This document shows, in pieces, positions 41,001 through 49,360 of a stretch of 64,000 nucleotides of DNA (positions are counted from its first letter, which is position 1; the number at the start of each line of letters is the position of its first letter). The notes under the pieces were generated by a model, which saw only the letters and a list, made by a program, of their open reading frames with translations, was not told the DNA's origin and searched no databases. The DNA is from Blattabacterium cuenoti. GTDB lineage: Bacteria > Bacteroidota > Bacteroidia > Flavobacteriales > Blattabacteriaceae. The stretch spans positions 436,289 through 500,288 of the forward strand of contig NZ_CP059186.1 of the NCBI RefSeq assembly GCF_014251335.1. Reading direction: 5' to 3'. The position numbers were made by a program, and so were the translations under genes.

Positions 41001-41482
41001 TCTATATACTTTGTATTATAAGTAATAAAAGAATTATCTAAATCTATGGAATACCCCATTTTTTCTGTAAATAATTTCCATTTATTCAACGATATATTCA
41101 CAAAATTTTTACAAAGATTATTATATTCTTTTACACTCATTTTTTTTCCTATATCATTTTTAGTAATTTTCATGTATTTTTCTACATTTAATTCTACTGG
41201 AAGTCCATGAGCATCCCAACCTGCCTTTCTAAAAACATTTTTACCTTTTAGGGTATAATATCTGCAAAAAATATCCTTTATGGTTCTAGCTAAAATATGA
41301 TGAATTCCAGGATTTCCATTTAAAGATGGAGGGCCTTCATATAATATATATGAAAGGGTTTTTTTTTTATTATGAAAATTAGAATTATTTTGAAAAATCT
41401 TATGTTTCTTCCAATATTGAGAGATTTCTATATTTATGTTTCTAATATTCAATTCTTTATATTCTCTAAATGTTTTTAACAT
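38003..41482 (-). CDS. ileS: isoleucyl-tRNA synthetase
   Basis: Class Ia synthetase charging tRNA-Ile, with editing. The 1159-residue product has the HIGH-type region EGPPSLNGNPGIHHILARTIKD, in which HIGH reads GIHH as in other flavobacterial IleRS, then the GWDAHGLPVE segment, the CP1 editing domain, and GRKMSKSKGN. No C-terminal zinc motif is evident; the length and form match the IleRS type found in Bacteroidetes. It is first in the ileS-dksA-lspA operon and divergent from mutS. Confidence 0.96.
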   Translation of the reverse strand: MLKTFREYKELNIRNINIEISQYWKKHKIFQNNSNFHNKKKTLSYILYEGPPSLNGNPGIHHILARTIKDIFCRYYTLKGKNVFRKAGWDAHGLPVELNVEKYMKITKNDIGKKMSVKEYNNLCKNFVNISLNKWKLFTEKMGYSIDLDNSFITYNTKYIESVWWGIKKLYNQNLIYKGFMIQPYSPAAGTGLSYHELNMPGTYKEVKQLSPFLKFKAIKNTLPKKFKNILGDIYFISWTTAPWTIPSNTALAFGYNINYVLVKTYNTYTFLKENIVFSEKSINKILLSNQFYSVSSNIELDAYNNNGREKNHKIPYLVIEKFKGKELIFSKYEQLLPWFKPYYNEKNAFQIITGDFVHDDEGTGIVHISPTFGMDDFMIAKKYNIPPMLVLNEENIPVPLVDFQGKFIKSFPHGFSEKYVKNEFNTKKNNFFSVDQEIIFFLEKEEKIFRTEKHVHLYPHCWRTEKPILYYLLNSWFIKTTEIKDKMINLNQKIQWYPDFTGKKRFDSWLRNIKDWNFSRSRYWGTPLPIWRTEKGDEEIVIGSIKELFLEIQKSIKYGFMSHNVFKAFILDDMSDNNYDKIDLHKHILDEIILVSSKGKPMKRESDLIDVWFDSGAMSYAQFHYPFENKEYIDKNFLFPADFISEGIDQTRGWFFTLHTISSLLFDSIAYKNVVSTGLVLDQYGRKMSKSKGNTINPFNLIDNYGPDAIRWYIICNSEPWDNLKFNEDEIHTIMNKFFGTLYNVYSFFVLYANIDGFSYKEKECLNSYTKLDFWIISELNTLIQKTDNYYANYNPTKAARLIYSFVLDKLSNWYVRLCRRRFWKEEYTKNKVSAYQILYRCLIVVSKLISPIAPFFSEKLYVDLNSVTKKETFKSIHLTNFPSYNFNLINQELENGMLWIQKIITMVFSIRKKNKIKIRQPLQKLLILVSDKKMYFQLQQSFASEIIFREANVKQIEFPSSYKNLEFIKHIKPNYQSLGPKFGKKIQEISEIIKKFSQEKIREIEKNRKCIFFLKKEKIFLSLEDVKISTEYIKGWSVLFDSKFTIALDLRITDILLEEGFVRELIRHIQKLRKNRKYNVVEKIFVYIRIIDNHKFQDKVQTILQKNKDFICIETLAIDIFLQKKTPKFNEEEEEKIFFEEKNILYMQIRKVENIRK

Positions 41483-41537
41483 AAGGCTATAATAAATAAT
41501 AAATTAATGATCTTCTATTTTATTTAATAATTTTTAT

Positions 41538-44111
41538 ATGAATAAAAACGAAATCCTTTATTGCAAAAAAAAAGAAGAAACTCCATTAATCAAGCAATAT
41601 AATGATATAAAAGCTAAATATCCAGATACAATTTTATTATTTCAAGTTGGAGATTTTTATGAAACTTTTGGAGAAGATGCCATTAAATGTTCCCAAACAT
41701 TAAATATTGTTTTAACCAAACGATCTCATATACACTTAGCAGGATTCCCTTACCATTCTTTGAGTACCTATTTACCAAAATTGATACGTTCAGGATTTCG
41801 TGTTGCGATTTGTGATCAATTAGAAGAACCTAAAAAAGGTAAAAATATTGTAAAAAGAGGAGTCACAGAACTTGTGACTCCAGGAATAGCTATAGATGAA
41901 AATATTATATATCCTAAATCAAATAATTTTTTAGCTTCTATTCATGTAGGAAAAAATCAAAATCTGGGTTTAAGTTTCTTGGATATTTCTACTGGTGAAT
42001 TTTTTGTAACAGAAGATACACAAAATAATATTTTACAATATTTAAAACATTTTCATCCTAGTGAAGTTCTTTTTCAAAGAAAAGAAAAAAAATTTTTTGA
42101 TCAATTATTAAAAGGAAAATACTATACATTCTTACTGGAAGATTGGATATTTGATTATTCATTTGCATATGAAAAATTGACATCTCATTTTAAAATGAAC
42201 TCTTTAAAAGGATTCGGTATTAATGATTTAAAATTAGGAATTATTTCTTGTGGAGTTGTTTTATCATATTTACATAATACACTGCATTTTAATATTAAAC
42301 ATATTTCTAACATACGAAGAATAAAAAAAGAAGAACATATGTGGATAGATGATTTTACTTTTCGTAATTTAGAAATATTTCATCCTTTGAATAAAGAAGG
42401 GGTTTCTTTAATTAATATATTAGATCACACCCTCACTCCTATGGGAGGAAGATTATTGAAAAATTGGATTCTTTTTCCTATAAAAAATTTATTTCATATA
42501 AAAAAACGTCATCAAATAGTACAAGAATTATGCGATCATAACATGATACGTACTTTTATAAAGATAAAACTCAAAGATGTTTATGATATAGAAAGAATAA
42601 TTTCTAAAATAGCTATTGGAAAGATTTCTCCACGTGAAATGTATACATTATATAAATCTTTGATCTCCATAAACGAAATACAAAAAGAATTTCTATCTCA
42701 AGAATCAAAAATTTTTATAAATATTGGAAACTCTTTTCAGAACTGTAATTTCATATGTGAAAAAATAGCGAAAACAATACAAAAAAATCCTCCTCATCAA
42801 ATTGAAAAAGGAAAAGGAAATGTTGTAATTCAAGGATTTTCCAAGGAACTAGATGAAATTCGTATGATGTACTTTTCTCAAAAAGAATATTTAGAAAAAC
42901 TTTGTTCAATCGAACAATTAAAAACAGGAATTAATAATTTAAAAATTGGATATAATAATATTTTTGGATATTTTTTTGAAGTTAAAATTTCTAAGAAAAA
43001 AAAAGTCCCATTTCACTGGGTACAAAAACAAACATTGACAAATTCTATTCGATATATTACTGAAGAATTAAAAAATTACGAACTAAAGATTTTTAATGCA
43101 GAACAAAAAATATTTTTTTTAGAGAAAGAAATATTTAATAATCTAGTCAATCAGATATTAGAAAAAATAAAACCATTACAACAAAATGCAAAAACAATTG
43201 CAAAATTAGATGTATTATCCTCTTTTTCTAGTTTAGCATTAGAAAATAATTATGTAAAACCAAAAGTTAATGATTCCTTAAAAATATCAATAATAAAAGG
43301 ACGACATCCAGTTATTGAAAGACAATTTATTGATAAAGCTTCTTACATTCCTAATGATATAATCTTAAACAAGATAGATCAACAAATATTAATAATTACA
43401 GGGCCTAATATGTCTGGAAAATCTGCTATTTTACGTCAAACTGCTATTATTATACTTATGGCTCATATTGGAAGTTTTGTCCCTGCTAAATATGCAGAAA
43501 TAGGATTAATAGACAAAATATTCAGTAGAGTTGGAGCATCCGATAACATTTCTTTAGGGGAGTCTACTTTTATGGTCGAAATGAATGAAACAGCCAATAT
43601 ATTGAATAATCTTTCCAGAAGAAGTTTTCTTATTTTAGATGAAATAGGAAGAGGAACAAGTACTTATGATGGAATTTCAATAGCAAAATCTATCATAGAG
43701 TTTTTACATACAAAAAATTTCCGTCCTTTAACCTTATTTGCGACACATTATCATGAATTAAATGAAATGAGTATTTTCTTTAGAAGAATAAAAAACTATC
43801 ATATTTCTGTAATAGAAAAAAATGATAACATTATTTTTATGCGAAAACTGACAGCTGGAGGTAGCGAACAAAGTTTTGGAATTTATGTAGCTAAAATATC
43901 AGGAATGCCCATAGAAATTATTGAAAAAGCAAAAAAAATATTAAACATATTAAAATCAAAAAAAAATAAAATGGAAATAAATAAAAAAAAAGTTTTTTAT
44001 TTATTAAATAAAATAATTTTTTCTTTAAAAAAAAGAAAAGAGATTGATACTTTATCCCTGGAAGAGATCACTATAAAAATTCATGAAATTAAAAAATTAT
44101 TGGATTATTAA
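41538..44111 (+). CDS. mutS: DNA mismatch repair protein MutS
   Basis: Mismatch-recognition ATPase. The 857-residue product has the N-terminal mismatch-binding motif QVGDFYETFGEDA (Phe-x-Glu type), the lever/clamp region, and the ATPase with GPNMSGKSA, the DEIGRGTSTYDG motif and the FATHYHEL motif. It is intact, in contrast to ung in this window, so mismatch repair may persist while uracil excision decays. Two tRNA genes follow. Confidence 0.97.
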   Translation: MNKNEILYCKKKEETPLIKQYNDIKAKYPDTILLFQVGDFYETFGEDAIKCSQTLNIVLTKRSHIHLAGFPYHSLSTYLPKLIRSGFRVAICDQLEEPKKGKNIVKRGVTELVTPGIAIDENIIYPKSNNFLASIHVGKNQNLGLSFLDISTGEFFVTEDTQNNILQYLKHFHPSEVLFQRKEKKFFDQLLKGKYYTFLLEDWIFDYSFAYEKLTSHFKMNSLKGFGINDLKLGIISCGVVLSYLHNTLHFNIKHISNIRRIKKEEHMWIDDFTFRNLEIFHPLNKEGVSLINILDHTLTPMGGRLLKNWILFPIKNLFHIKKRHQIVQELCDHNMIRTFIKIKLKDVYDIERIISKIAIGKISPREMYTLYKSLISINEIQKEFLSQESKIFINIGNSFQNCNFICEKIAKTIQKNPPHQIEKGKGNVVIQGFSKELDEIRMMYFSQKEYLEKLCSIEQLKTGINNLKIGYNNIFGYFFEVKISKKKKVPFHWVQKQTLTNSIRYITEELKNYELKIFNAEQKIFFLEKEIFNNLVNQILEKIKPLQQNAKTIAKLDVLSSFSSLALENNYVKPKVNDSLKISIIKGRHPVIERQFIDKASYIPNDIILNKIDQQILIITGPNMSGKSAILRQTAIIILMAHIGSFVPAKYAEIGLIDKIFSRVGASDNISLGESTFMVEMNETANILNNLSRRSFLILDEIGRGTSTYDGISIAKSIIEFLHTKNFRPLTLFATHYHELNEMSIFFRRIKNYHISVIEKNDNIIFMRKLTAGGSEQSFGIYVAKISGMPIEIIEKAKKILNILKSKKNKMEINKKKVFYLLNKIIFSLKKRKEIDTLSLEEITIKIHEIKKLLDY

Positions 44112-44160
44112 AATTTGCTATATATATAAAGTGTATTTAAATTAGTCATTTAAATTCGGC

Positions 44161-44233
<73 letters not shown>

Positions 44234-44250
44234 TATTAATTTTTTTAATC

Positions 44251-44335
44251 GCCCGGATGGTGGAATAGGTAGACACACAGGACTTAAAATCCTGTGATCA
44301 TTGTGATCGTACGGGTTCAAATCCCGTTCCGGGTA
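44251..44335 (+). tRNA. tRNA-Leu (anticodon TAA)
   Basis: Class II tRNA of 85 bases: acceptor GCCCGGA / TCCGGGT with a terminal G:T pair, anticodon loop CTTAAAA, variable arm GATCATTGTGATC, T arm ACGGG-TTCAAAT-CCCGT, discriminator A. It ends 3 bases before the convergent guaB stop. Confidence 0.96.
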
Positions 44336-44338
44336 TTT

Positions 44339-45805
44339 TTATTGACTATAATTAAAATAATTAGGTGATTCTTTAGTAATATTTACACTGTGCGGATGAT
44401 TTTCTTTTAATCCTGAATTCGTTATTTTTACAAATTTAGCTGTTTTCATAAGTTCTGTAATAGTGGAAACACCGCAATATCCCATACCAGAACGTAATCC
44501 TCCACAAATTTGATAAATTACATCTTTCATTTTTCCTTTATAAGGGACTATAGCTTCTATTCCTTCCGGAACAGATTTTTCATTAAATTGAAAATAACGA
44601 TCTCTACTCCCTCTTTTCATAGCTATTAAAGACCCCATTCCTACATAAGTTTTAAACTTTCTACCTTGAAAAATAACTTCTTCTCCTGGAGCTTCATCAG
44701 TTCCTGCAAATATTCCCCCAATCATAACTGAACTAGCTCCAGCAGCAATAGCTTTTACTACGTCTCCTGAATACCGGATCCCTCCATCAGAAACAACGCT
44801 AACATTTCTTTTTTTAGCATATTCATAAACATCATTAATAGCTGTTATTTGAGGCATTCCTACTCCAGATATAACCCTTGTAGTACAGATAGACCCTGAA
44901 CCAATCCCTACTTTTAAAACAGTAGAACCAGCATCTATCAAATCTTTAGCCCCTTCCATAGTCACTATATTCCCTGTTAATAATGTGATTTTAGGAAAAG
45001 AATTTCTGATTAACTTTATTGTTTGTAATATTTTGTAAGAATGACCATGCGCTGAATCTATCGCTATAATATCTGCTCCTACCTTTACTAAAGATTCTAC
45101 TCTTTCCATAGTTTTTTCATCTATACCAATAGCTGCACCTACACGTAGACGCCCCCTAGAATCTTTACAAGCATTAGGGTATTCAATTAAATTATCAATA
45201 TCTCTAATCGTAATTAATCCTACTAATTTATTATAGTTATCCACTATAGGCAATTTTTCTATTCTTTCTTTTAACAAAATATTCTTAGCTTCTTCTAGTG
45301 TTATATTTTTATTAGATGTAATTAACTTTTCTTTTGTCATTACTTCTTCAACTAGAGAGTCTAAATCTGTACGATATTTTATATCTCTTCTGGTAATAAT
45401 CCCTACTAACAAATGATCTTTTTCTATAACAGGTAATCCAGAAATTTTAAACTTTTTCATAAGATATTGAGCATATCTTAATGTTGAATTTCTGGAAAGA
45501 GTAATAGGATCATCTATCATCCCACTTTCACTTCTCTTGACTTTATAAACCTCTTCTGATTGATTTTCTATATTCATATTTTTATGAATAATCCCTATTC
45601 CACCTTCTCTAGCTATGGATATAGCTAAAGAGCATTCCGTAACTGTATCCATGGCTGCGCTTAATATAGGAATATTCATAGTAATATCAAGTGTGAGTGA
45701 TGTTTTAAGAGAGACTTCTGATGGAAGAACTGAAGAATAAGAAGGAACGAGCAATACATCATCAAAAGTCAAAGCTTCTTTTAAAATCTTTTTATTTAAA
45801 GACAT
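44339..45805 (-). CDS. guaB: IMP dehydrogenase
   Basis: NAD-dependent oxidation of IMP to XMP, the committed step to GMP. The 488-residue product has the N-terminal [12 protein letters not shown] signature, a two-CBS-domain module (about 95-205), the catalytic loop [11 protein letters not shown] with the active-site Cys, and the flap/C-terminal [11 protein letters not shown]. Its upstream gap of 201 bases also holds the promoter of the divergent small lipoprotein gene. Confidence 0.97.
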   Translation of the reverse strand: MSLNKKILKEALTFDDVLLVPSYSSVLPSEVSLKTSLTLDITMNIPILSAAMDTVTECSLAISIAREGGIGIIHKNMNIENQSEEVYKVKRSESGMIDDPITLSRNSTLRYAQYLMKKFKISGLPVIEKDHLLVGIITRRDIKYRTDLDSLVEEVMTKEKLITSNKNITLEEAKNILLKERIEKLPIVDNYNKLVGLITIRDIDNLIEYPNACKDSRGRLRVGAAIGIDEKTMERVESLVKVGADIIAIDSAHGHSYKILQTIKLIRNSFPKITLLTGNIVTMEGAKDLIDAGSTVLKVGIGSGSICTTRVISGVGMPQITAINDVYEYAKKRNVSVVSDGGIRYSGDVVKAIAAGASSVMIGGIFAGTDEAPGEEVIFQGRKFKTYVGMGSLIAMKRGSRDRYFQFNEKSVPEGIEAIVPYKGKMKDVIYQICGGLRSGMGYCGVSTITELMKTAKFVKITNSGLKENHPHSVNITKESPNYFNYSQ

Positions 45806-45964
45806 AATTTTTATTTTAAAATATATAATTTTGTTTACTGTGTTTTTTTTATAACAACATTAATATTCTTATTTTCAAAATAAAAAGAAAAAATAAAATT
45901 TATTTTGTACTCTATTTTAAAAAAATACAAATAATGATATATTTTTTCATTCCAAATTTTTATA

Positions 45965-45972
45965 TAAATTTG
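45965..45972 (+). promoter_or_regulatory. -7 promoter box of the small lipoprotein gene
   Basis: TAAATTTG is an exact TAnnTTTG match ending 34 bases before the ATG at 46007, a usual leader length. The -33 position has only a T-rich stretch, so the promoter is incomplete by consensus. Confidence 0.4.
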
Positions 45973-46006
45973 CCCAGAATATGTAATAACTGAAATACTA
46001 TCGATT

Positions 46007-46288
46007 ATGATGAAAAAATTAAGAATTACAGTCACTACGATTTTGTTAGCAATATTTTTATTTACTATTAGTTGCAACAACAAAAATAAAAATGAAAATA
46101 ACTCTACTACAACAGAAGAGGAAAAAACAGCTAATAACAATGAAAATCAAACAGATTCTACGAACACAAACACAAATACGCCTCCTACAACTAGTGAGGA
46201 TACCTCAAAAAATAACAATGAGGAAAACAACAATAATCCATCTGAAAAAGAGAAAGTAACGACTGAAGAAAACGATAAGAATAAATAA
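46007..46288 (+). CDS. small Asn/Thr/Glu-rich lipoprotein of unknown function
   Basis: The 93-residue product has a basic start (MMKKLR), a hydrophobic signal helix (about 6-20) and a lipobox TISC with the Cys at residue 23. Everything after that is low complexity: runs of Asn, Thr, Ser, Glu and Lys with two prolines, no hydrophobic core and no recognisable domain. It is therefore likely an extended surface or periplasmic tail anchored by lipid. The intact signal, its own -7 box and a downstream terminator argue that it is a real gene. I do not recognise a family. An opposing frame at 45835-46140 is judged spurious. Confidence 0.65.
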   Translation: MMKKLRITVTTILLAIFLFTISCNNKNKNENNSTTTEEEKTANNNENQTDSTNTNTNTPPTTSEDTSKNNNEENNNNPSEKEKVTTEENDKNK

Positions 46289-46304
46289 AATAGATCAAAA
46301 AAGA

Positions 46305-46331
46305 AAAAGCGAAAATTACATTTTCGCTTTT
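46305..46331. terminator. bidirectional rho-independent terminator
   Basis: An 11-bp perfect stem, AAAAGCGAAAA (46305-46315) with TTTTCGCTTTT (46321-46331), loop TTACA, lies between the lipoprotein gene (+) and the end of rplS (-). Its right arm touches the rplS stop codon. Confidence 0.75.
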
Positions 46332-46663
46332 CAGCTTTTTACTCTTGCCTTTTTACCTTTTAGAGTTCTAAAATAATAGATTTTAGATCTTCTAACTTTT
46401 CCTTTTTTATTTATCTCTATTTTTTGTATGTTAGGTTGATTGAGTATAAATATACGTTCTATTCCTATTCCTGCACTTATTTTACGAATAGTAAATGTTT
46501 TAGTTAATCCTTTTCCTTGTTTTTTGATAACTACTCCTTTAAAAGATTGAATTCTTTTTTTTTCTCCTTCTTTAATTTCGAAAAAAACAGTTATTGTATC
46601 TCCTGAATGAAATAATGGAAAATTATTTTTAGTATAATAATATTTTATAATATTTTGTAACAT
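46331..46663 (-). CDS. rplS: 50S ribosomal protein L19
   Basis: Ribosomal protein at the 30S-50S interface. The 110-residue product has GDTITVFFEIKEGEKKRIQSFKGVVI, GLTKTFTIRKIS.GIGIERIF and the C-terminal RRSKIYYFR.LKGKKAR signature. Positioned 7 bases after glmM on the same strand. Confidence 0.97.
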   Translation of the reverse strand: MLQNIIKYYYTKNNFPLFHSGDTITVFFEIKEGEKKRIQSFKGVVIKKQGKGLTKTFTIRKISAGIGIERIFILNQPNIQKIEINKKGKVRRSKIYYFRTLKGKKARVKS

Positions 46664-46670
46664 AATTTTG

Positions 46671-48059
46671 TTATAATTTTTTTATTTCATATATAATTTT
46701 TTTCGATAAAAAATCAGCTTTTTTTCTCGAAGTACTTTCTGTGTGTATTCTAATAATATTTTCAGTATTTGACTTTCTGATATGTATCCATTCATTAGAT
46801 TTTAAATAAATTTTAATTCCATCACTAAAATCCATTTTTTTTCCTTTATATTTTTTTTTTATTGTTCTTAATAATATTTTAATTCGTTCATGAGAAGAAA
46901 ATCGAATTTTTTTTTTCGACATGAAATAATTAGAATATCTTTTTTTTAATTTAGATAATGGAATATTAGCTAGTTTAGCTATTTTAGTTAAAAATAATGC
47001 AATTCCGATCAATGCATCTCTTCCATAACGTAAATCAGGATAAATAATACCTCCATTTCCTTCTCCTCCAACAACAGCATGAACTTCTTTCATTTTTTTT
47101 ACAACATGTATTTCTCCAACAGGAGTAGAATAATAAGGAACTCCTTTTTTGATAGAAAGATCTTTTAATGCATGAGAAGATGATAAAGTCGAAACAATAG
47201 GTCCAAATTTATTTTCCAATATATAATCTGATATAGACACTAAAGTATATTCTTCTCCAAAAAAATCCCCGTTTTCGCAAATAAATACTACACGATCCAC
47301 ATCAGGATCTACGGAAATTCCTAAATCGGCTTTTATATTCGGGACTTTTTTACAGATTTCTCTTAAATTTTTTTCAATAGGCTCAGGATTATGAACAAAA
47401 TCTCCATGAGGATCACAATACATTTTAATAACATGAACTCCCAAATATTTTAATAAAATAGGAACAGCTATTCCTCCTGTAGAATTAATTCCATCTACCA
47501 CAATTTTAAATTTAGCTTTTTGAATAATATTTTTATCTATAATAGGTAATGAAAGAATTTTTTCTATATGTTTTTGAATATAATTATCAATCTTAAAAAG
47601 ATTACCTAATTTTTTATACGAAGAAAAATTAAAATATTTTTTTTCTGCTATATAAAACAATTTTTCAAAATCTTCTTCAGATAAAAATTCTCCATAAGAA
47701 TTAAACATTTTTAATCCATTCCAATTTTTAGGATTATGACTTGCAGTTAACATTACACCTCCATCAGCTTTCTCATTCATTACAGCAATTCCAACAGTAG
47801 GAGTTGTAGATAAACCAATATTTATAACATCCACCCCAAGACTTTGAAAAGTAATTATTAAAAATTTTTGAAATAAAACAGAAGAAACCCTACCATCTCT
47901 CCCTAATATTATAACAAATTTTTTCTTATTTTTATACTTTTTTTTCATCCAATAAACATATCCTGCCGAAAATTGAATTATGTCTATAGGAGAAAAGCCT
48001 TTTCCAACTCCCCCCCCCAATGTTCCTCTTATTCCAGATGAAGATTTTATAAGTGTCAA
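46671..48059 (-). CDS. glmM: phosphoglucosamine mutase
   Basis: Converts glucosamine-6-phosphate to glucosamine-1-phosphate for UDP-GlcNAc (peptidoglycan, LPS). Phosphohexomutase landmarks: SGIRGTLGG start, catalytic phosphoserine in TASHNP (Ser107), metal loop DPDVDR, and GGEGNGGIIYPD sugar-binding loop. The start is TTG at 48059; homologues begin MTLIKS at the same place and no ATG is available. Codons 14-17 contain an uninterrupted G9 run (C9 at 48010-48018 on the plus strand), very unusual in this AT-rich DNA; the frame is intact as given. GlmM and phosphomannomutase are hard to separate by eye. Confidence 0.88.
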   Translation of the reverse strand: MTLIKSSSGIRGTLGGGVGKGFSPIDIIQFSAGYVYWMKKKYKNKKKFVIILGRDGRVSSVLFQKFLIITFQSLGVDVINIGLSTTPTVGIAVMNEKADGGVMLTASHNPKNWNGLKMFNSYGEFLSEEDFEKLFYIAEKKYFNFSSYKKLGNLFKIDNYIQKHIEKILSLPIIDKNIIQKAKFKIVVDGINSTGGIAVPILLKYLGVHVIKMYCDPHGDFVHNPEPIEKNLREICKKVPNIKADLGISVDPDVDRVVFICENGDFFGEEYTLVSISDYILENKFGPIVSTLSSSHALKDLSIKKGVPYYSTPVGEIHVVKKMKEVHAVVGGEGNGGIIYPDLRYGRDALIGIALFLTKIAKLANIPLSKLKKRYSNYFMSKKKIRFSSHERIKILLRTIKKKYKGKKMDFSDGIKIYLKSNEWIHIRKSNTENIIRIHTESTSRKKADFLSKKIIYEIKKL

Positions 48060-48113
48060 AAACTAATTGAATTTGTTTATTACAAACAAAAATACAAAAT
48101 TAAATTTTTTGAT

Positions 48114-49340
48114 TTATTCAAATTCTATAACTTTTATAGGAGTAATTTTTTTAATAAAAAACAAAGAAGGAAAGAATATTGTTATAAAACAAATAAAGAT
48201 AACAGATAAGTTGATAATAATAATATGAGATATATTGATGGAAACAGGAACAAAATCAACAAAATATTGTATTTTGTTTAATAATATTAAATGAAATTTT
48301 TTTTGTAACACTAATAAAATGATTCCAACAATATTTCCTATAATTAATGAAGGGATCAATATTTGTATGATATACAATAAGAATATTTTATGTATAACTT
48401 TATTTTCCGCTCCTAAAGTTTTTAAAATTCCTACAGTTTTAATTCTTTCTAAAAGAAGAATTAGAATAAATACAATCATATTAATACTTACAGATGCAAA
48501 AATAATAAGACTAATTACAATAATATTTACGTCAAATATATTTATCCATTTTATAAGATCATGATTATTTTGGATAGTTTTTATTAAAAATCCTTTAGGT
48601 ATTTTATTAAAAATTTTTTTCTTTATATTTTCATAGGAAACAAAGATTTCAAATCTTTCCACTAAATCTTTTTTACATCTGTAGATTTGTTGAATATATT
48701 TTATGTTTCCAATAATATATACATCATCAAATTCTGGGATTCCAGTTTCATATAAACCAGAAATTATAAATTTTTTAGAAATAAGAACAGGGTTTCCTTT
48801 TTTATTAAAAAAAATAAAATCTATTTTGATCTTGGATCCAAGATTTAATCCTAATGATAATAATACTTTTTTAGATAATAAAATATTATTCTTACACAAG
48901 AGTTTTTTTTTAAAAGAATTTTCCTTAATTAAGAAATATTGAAAAAAAACGGGATTATAATCTTCATATAAACCTTTGAATATGTATCTATCTATTTTTT
49001 TATTTGTATAAATAATTACATTTTTCTCGGAAATTCCATGAATTTTTTTTACTAAATTGGATTTTAAAATATTTTTCAATAAAAAGTTCTTTTTTTTTAC
49101 AGAAAAAAAAGGAAAACTTTTTATTGAATTGTCTTTATATATAAGAATTTGGCCTTGAACATTTAATAGTTTGTCTTTTATAATTTCTTTAAATCCGAAT
49201 CCTATAGAAAAAGTTAAAAAAGCTATAATTAAACCAAAAATTATTGTTGTTTGTGTTAGAATAACTATTCTACGAAGAGTTTTATTTTTTCTACAATCCT
49301 GCCAAACCGTTTTTTTGGAAAAAAACCATTCAAAATTCAA
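48114..49340 (-). CDS. FtsX/LolCE-like ABC transporter permease
   Basis: Membrane subunit of a MacB/LolCDE-type transporter, which in LolCDE extracts lipoproteins from the inner membrane. The 408-residue product has an N-terminal helix (about 25-50), a large periplasmic domain (about 55-265), then three helices (about 270-295, 315-345, 370-395) with the FtsX-like IKTVGILKTLGAENKVIHKIF coupling segment between them. The ATPase partner is not in the window. Whether it is LolC/E itself or another FtsX-like permease cannot be decided. dnaB lies 20 bases upstream on the same strand. Confidence 0.82.
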   Translation of the reverse strand: MNFEWFFSKKTVWQDCRKNKTLRRIVILTQTTIIFGLIIAFLTFSIGFGFKEIIKDKLLNVQGQILIYKDNSIKSFPFFSVKKKNFLLKNILKSNLVKKIHGISEKNVIIYTNKKIDRYIFKGLYEDYNPVFFQYFLIKENSFKKKLLCKNNILLSKKVLLSLGLNLGSKIKIDFIFFNKKGNPVLISKKFIISGLYETGIPEFDDVYIIGNIKYIQQIYRCKKDLVERFEIFVSYENIKKKIFNKIPKGFLIKTIQNNHDLIKWINIFDVNIIVISLIIFASVSINMIVFILILLLERIKTVGILKTLGAENKVIHKIFLLYIIQILIPSLIIGNIVGIILLVLQKKFHLILLNKIQYFVDFVPVSINISHIIIINLSVIFICFITIFFPSLFFIKKITPIKVIEFE

Positions 49341-49360
49341 TTTTATTTAATTCTATTATT

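Noticed and set aside
45835..46140. Hydrophobic 101-codon frame on the minus strand overlapping the lipoprotein gene
   Set aside because: Its Leu/Ile/Phe-rich sequence is the complement of the Asn/Lys-rich coding strand and AT-rich intergenic DNA; no domain, and the plus-strand gene has a lipobox and terminator.
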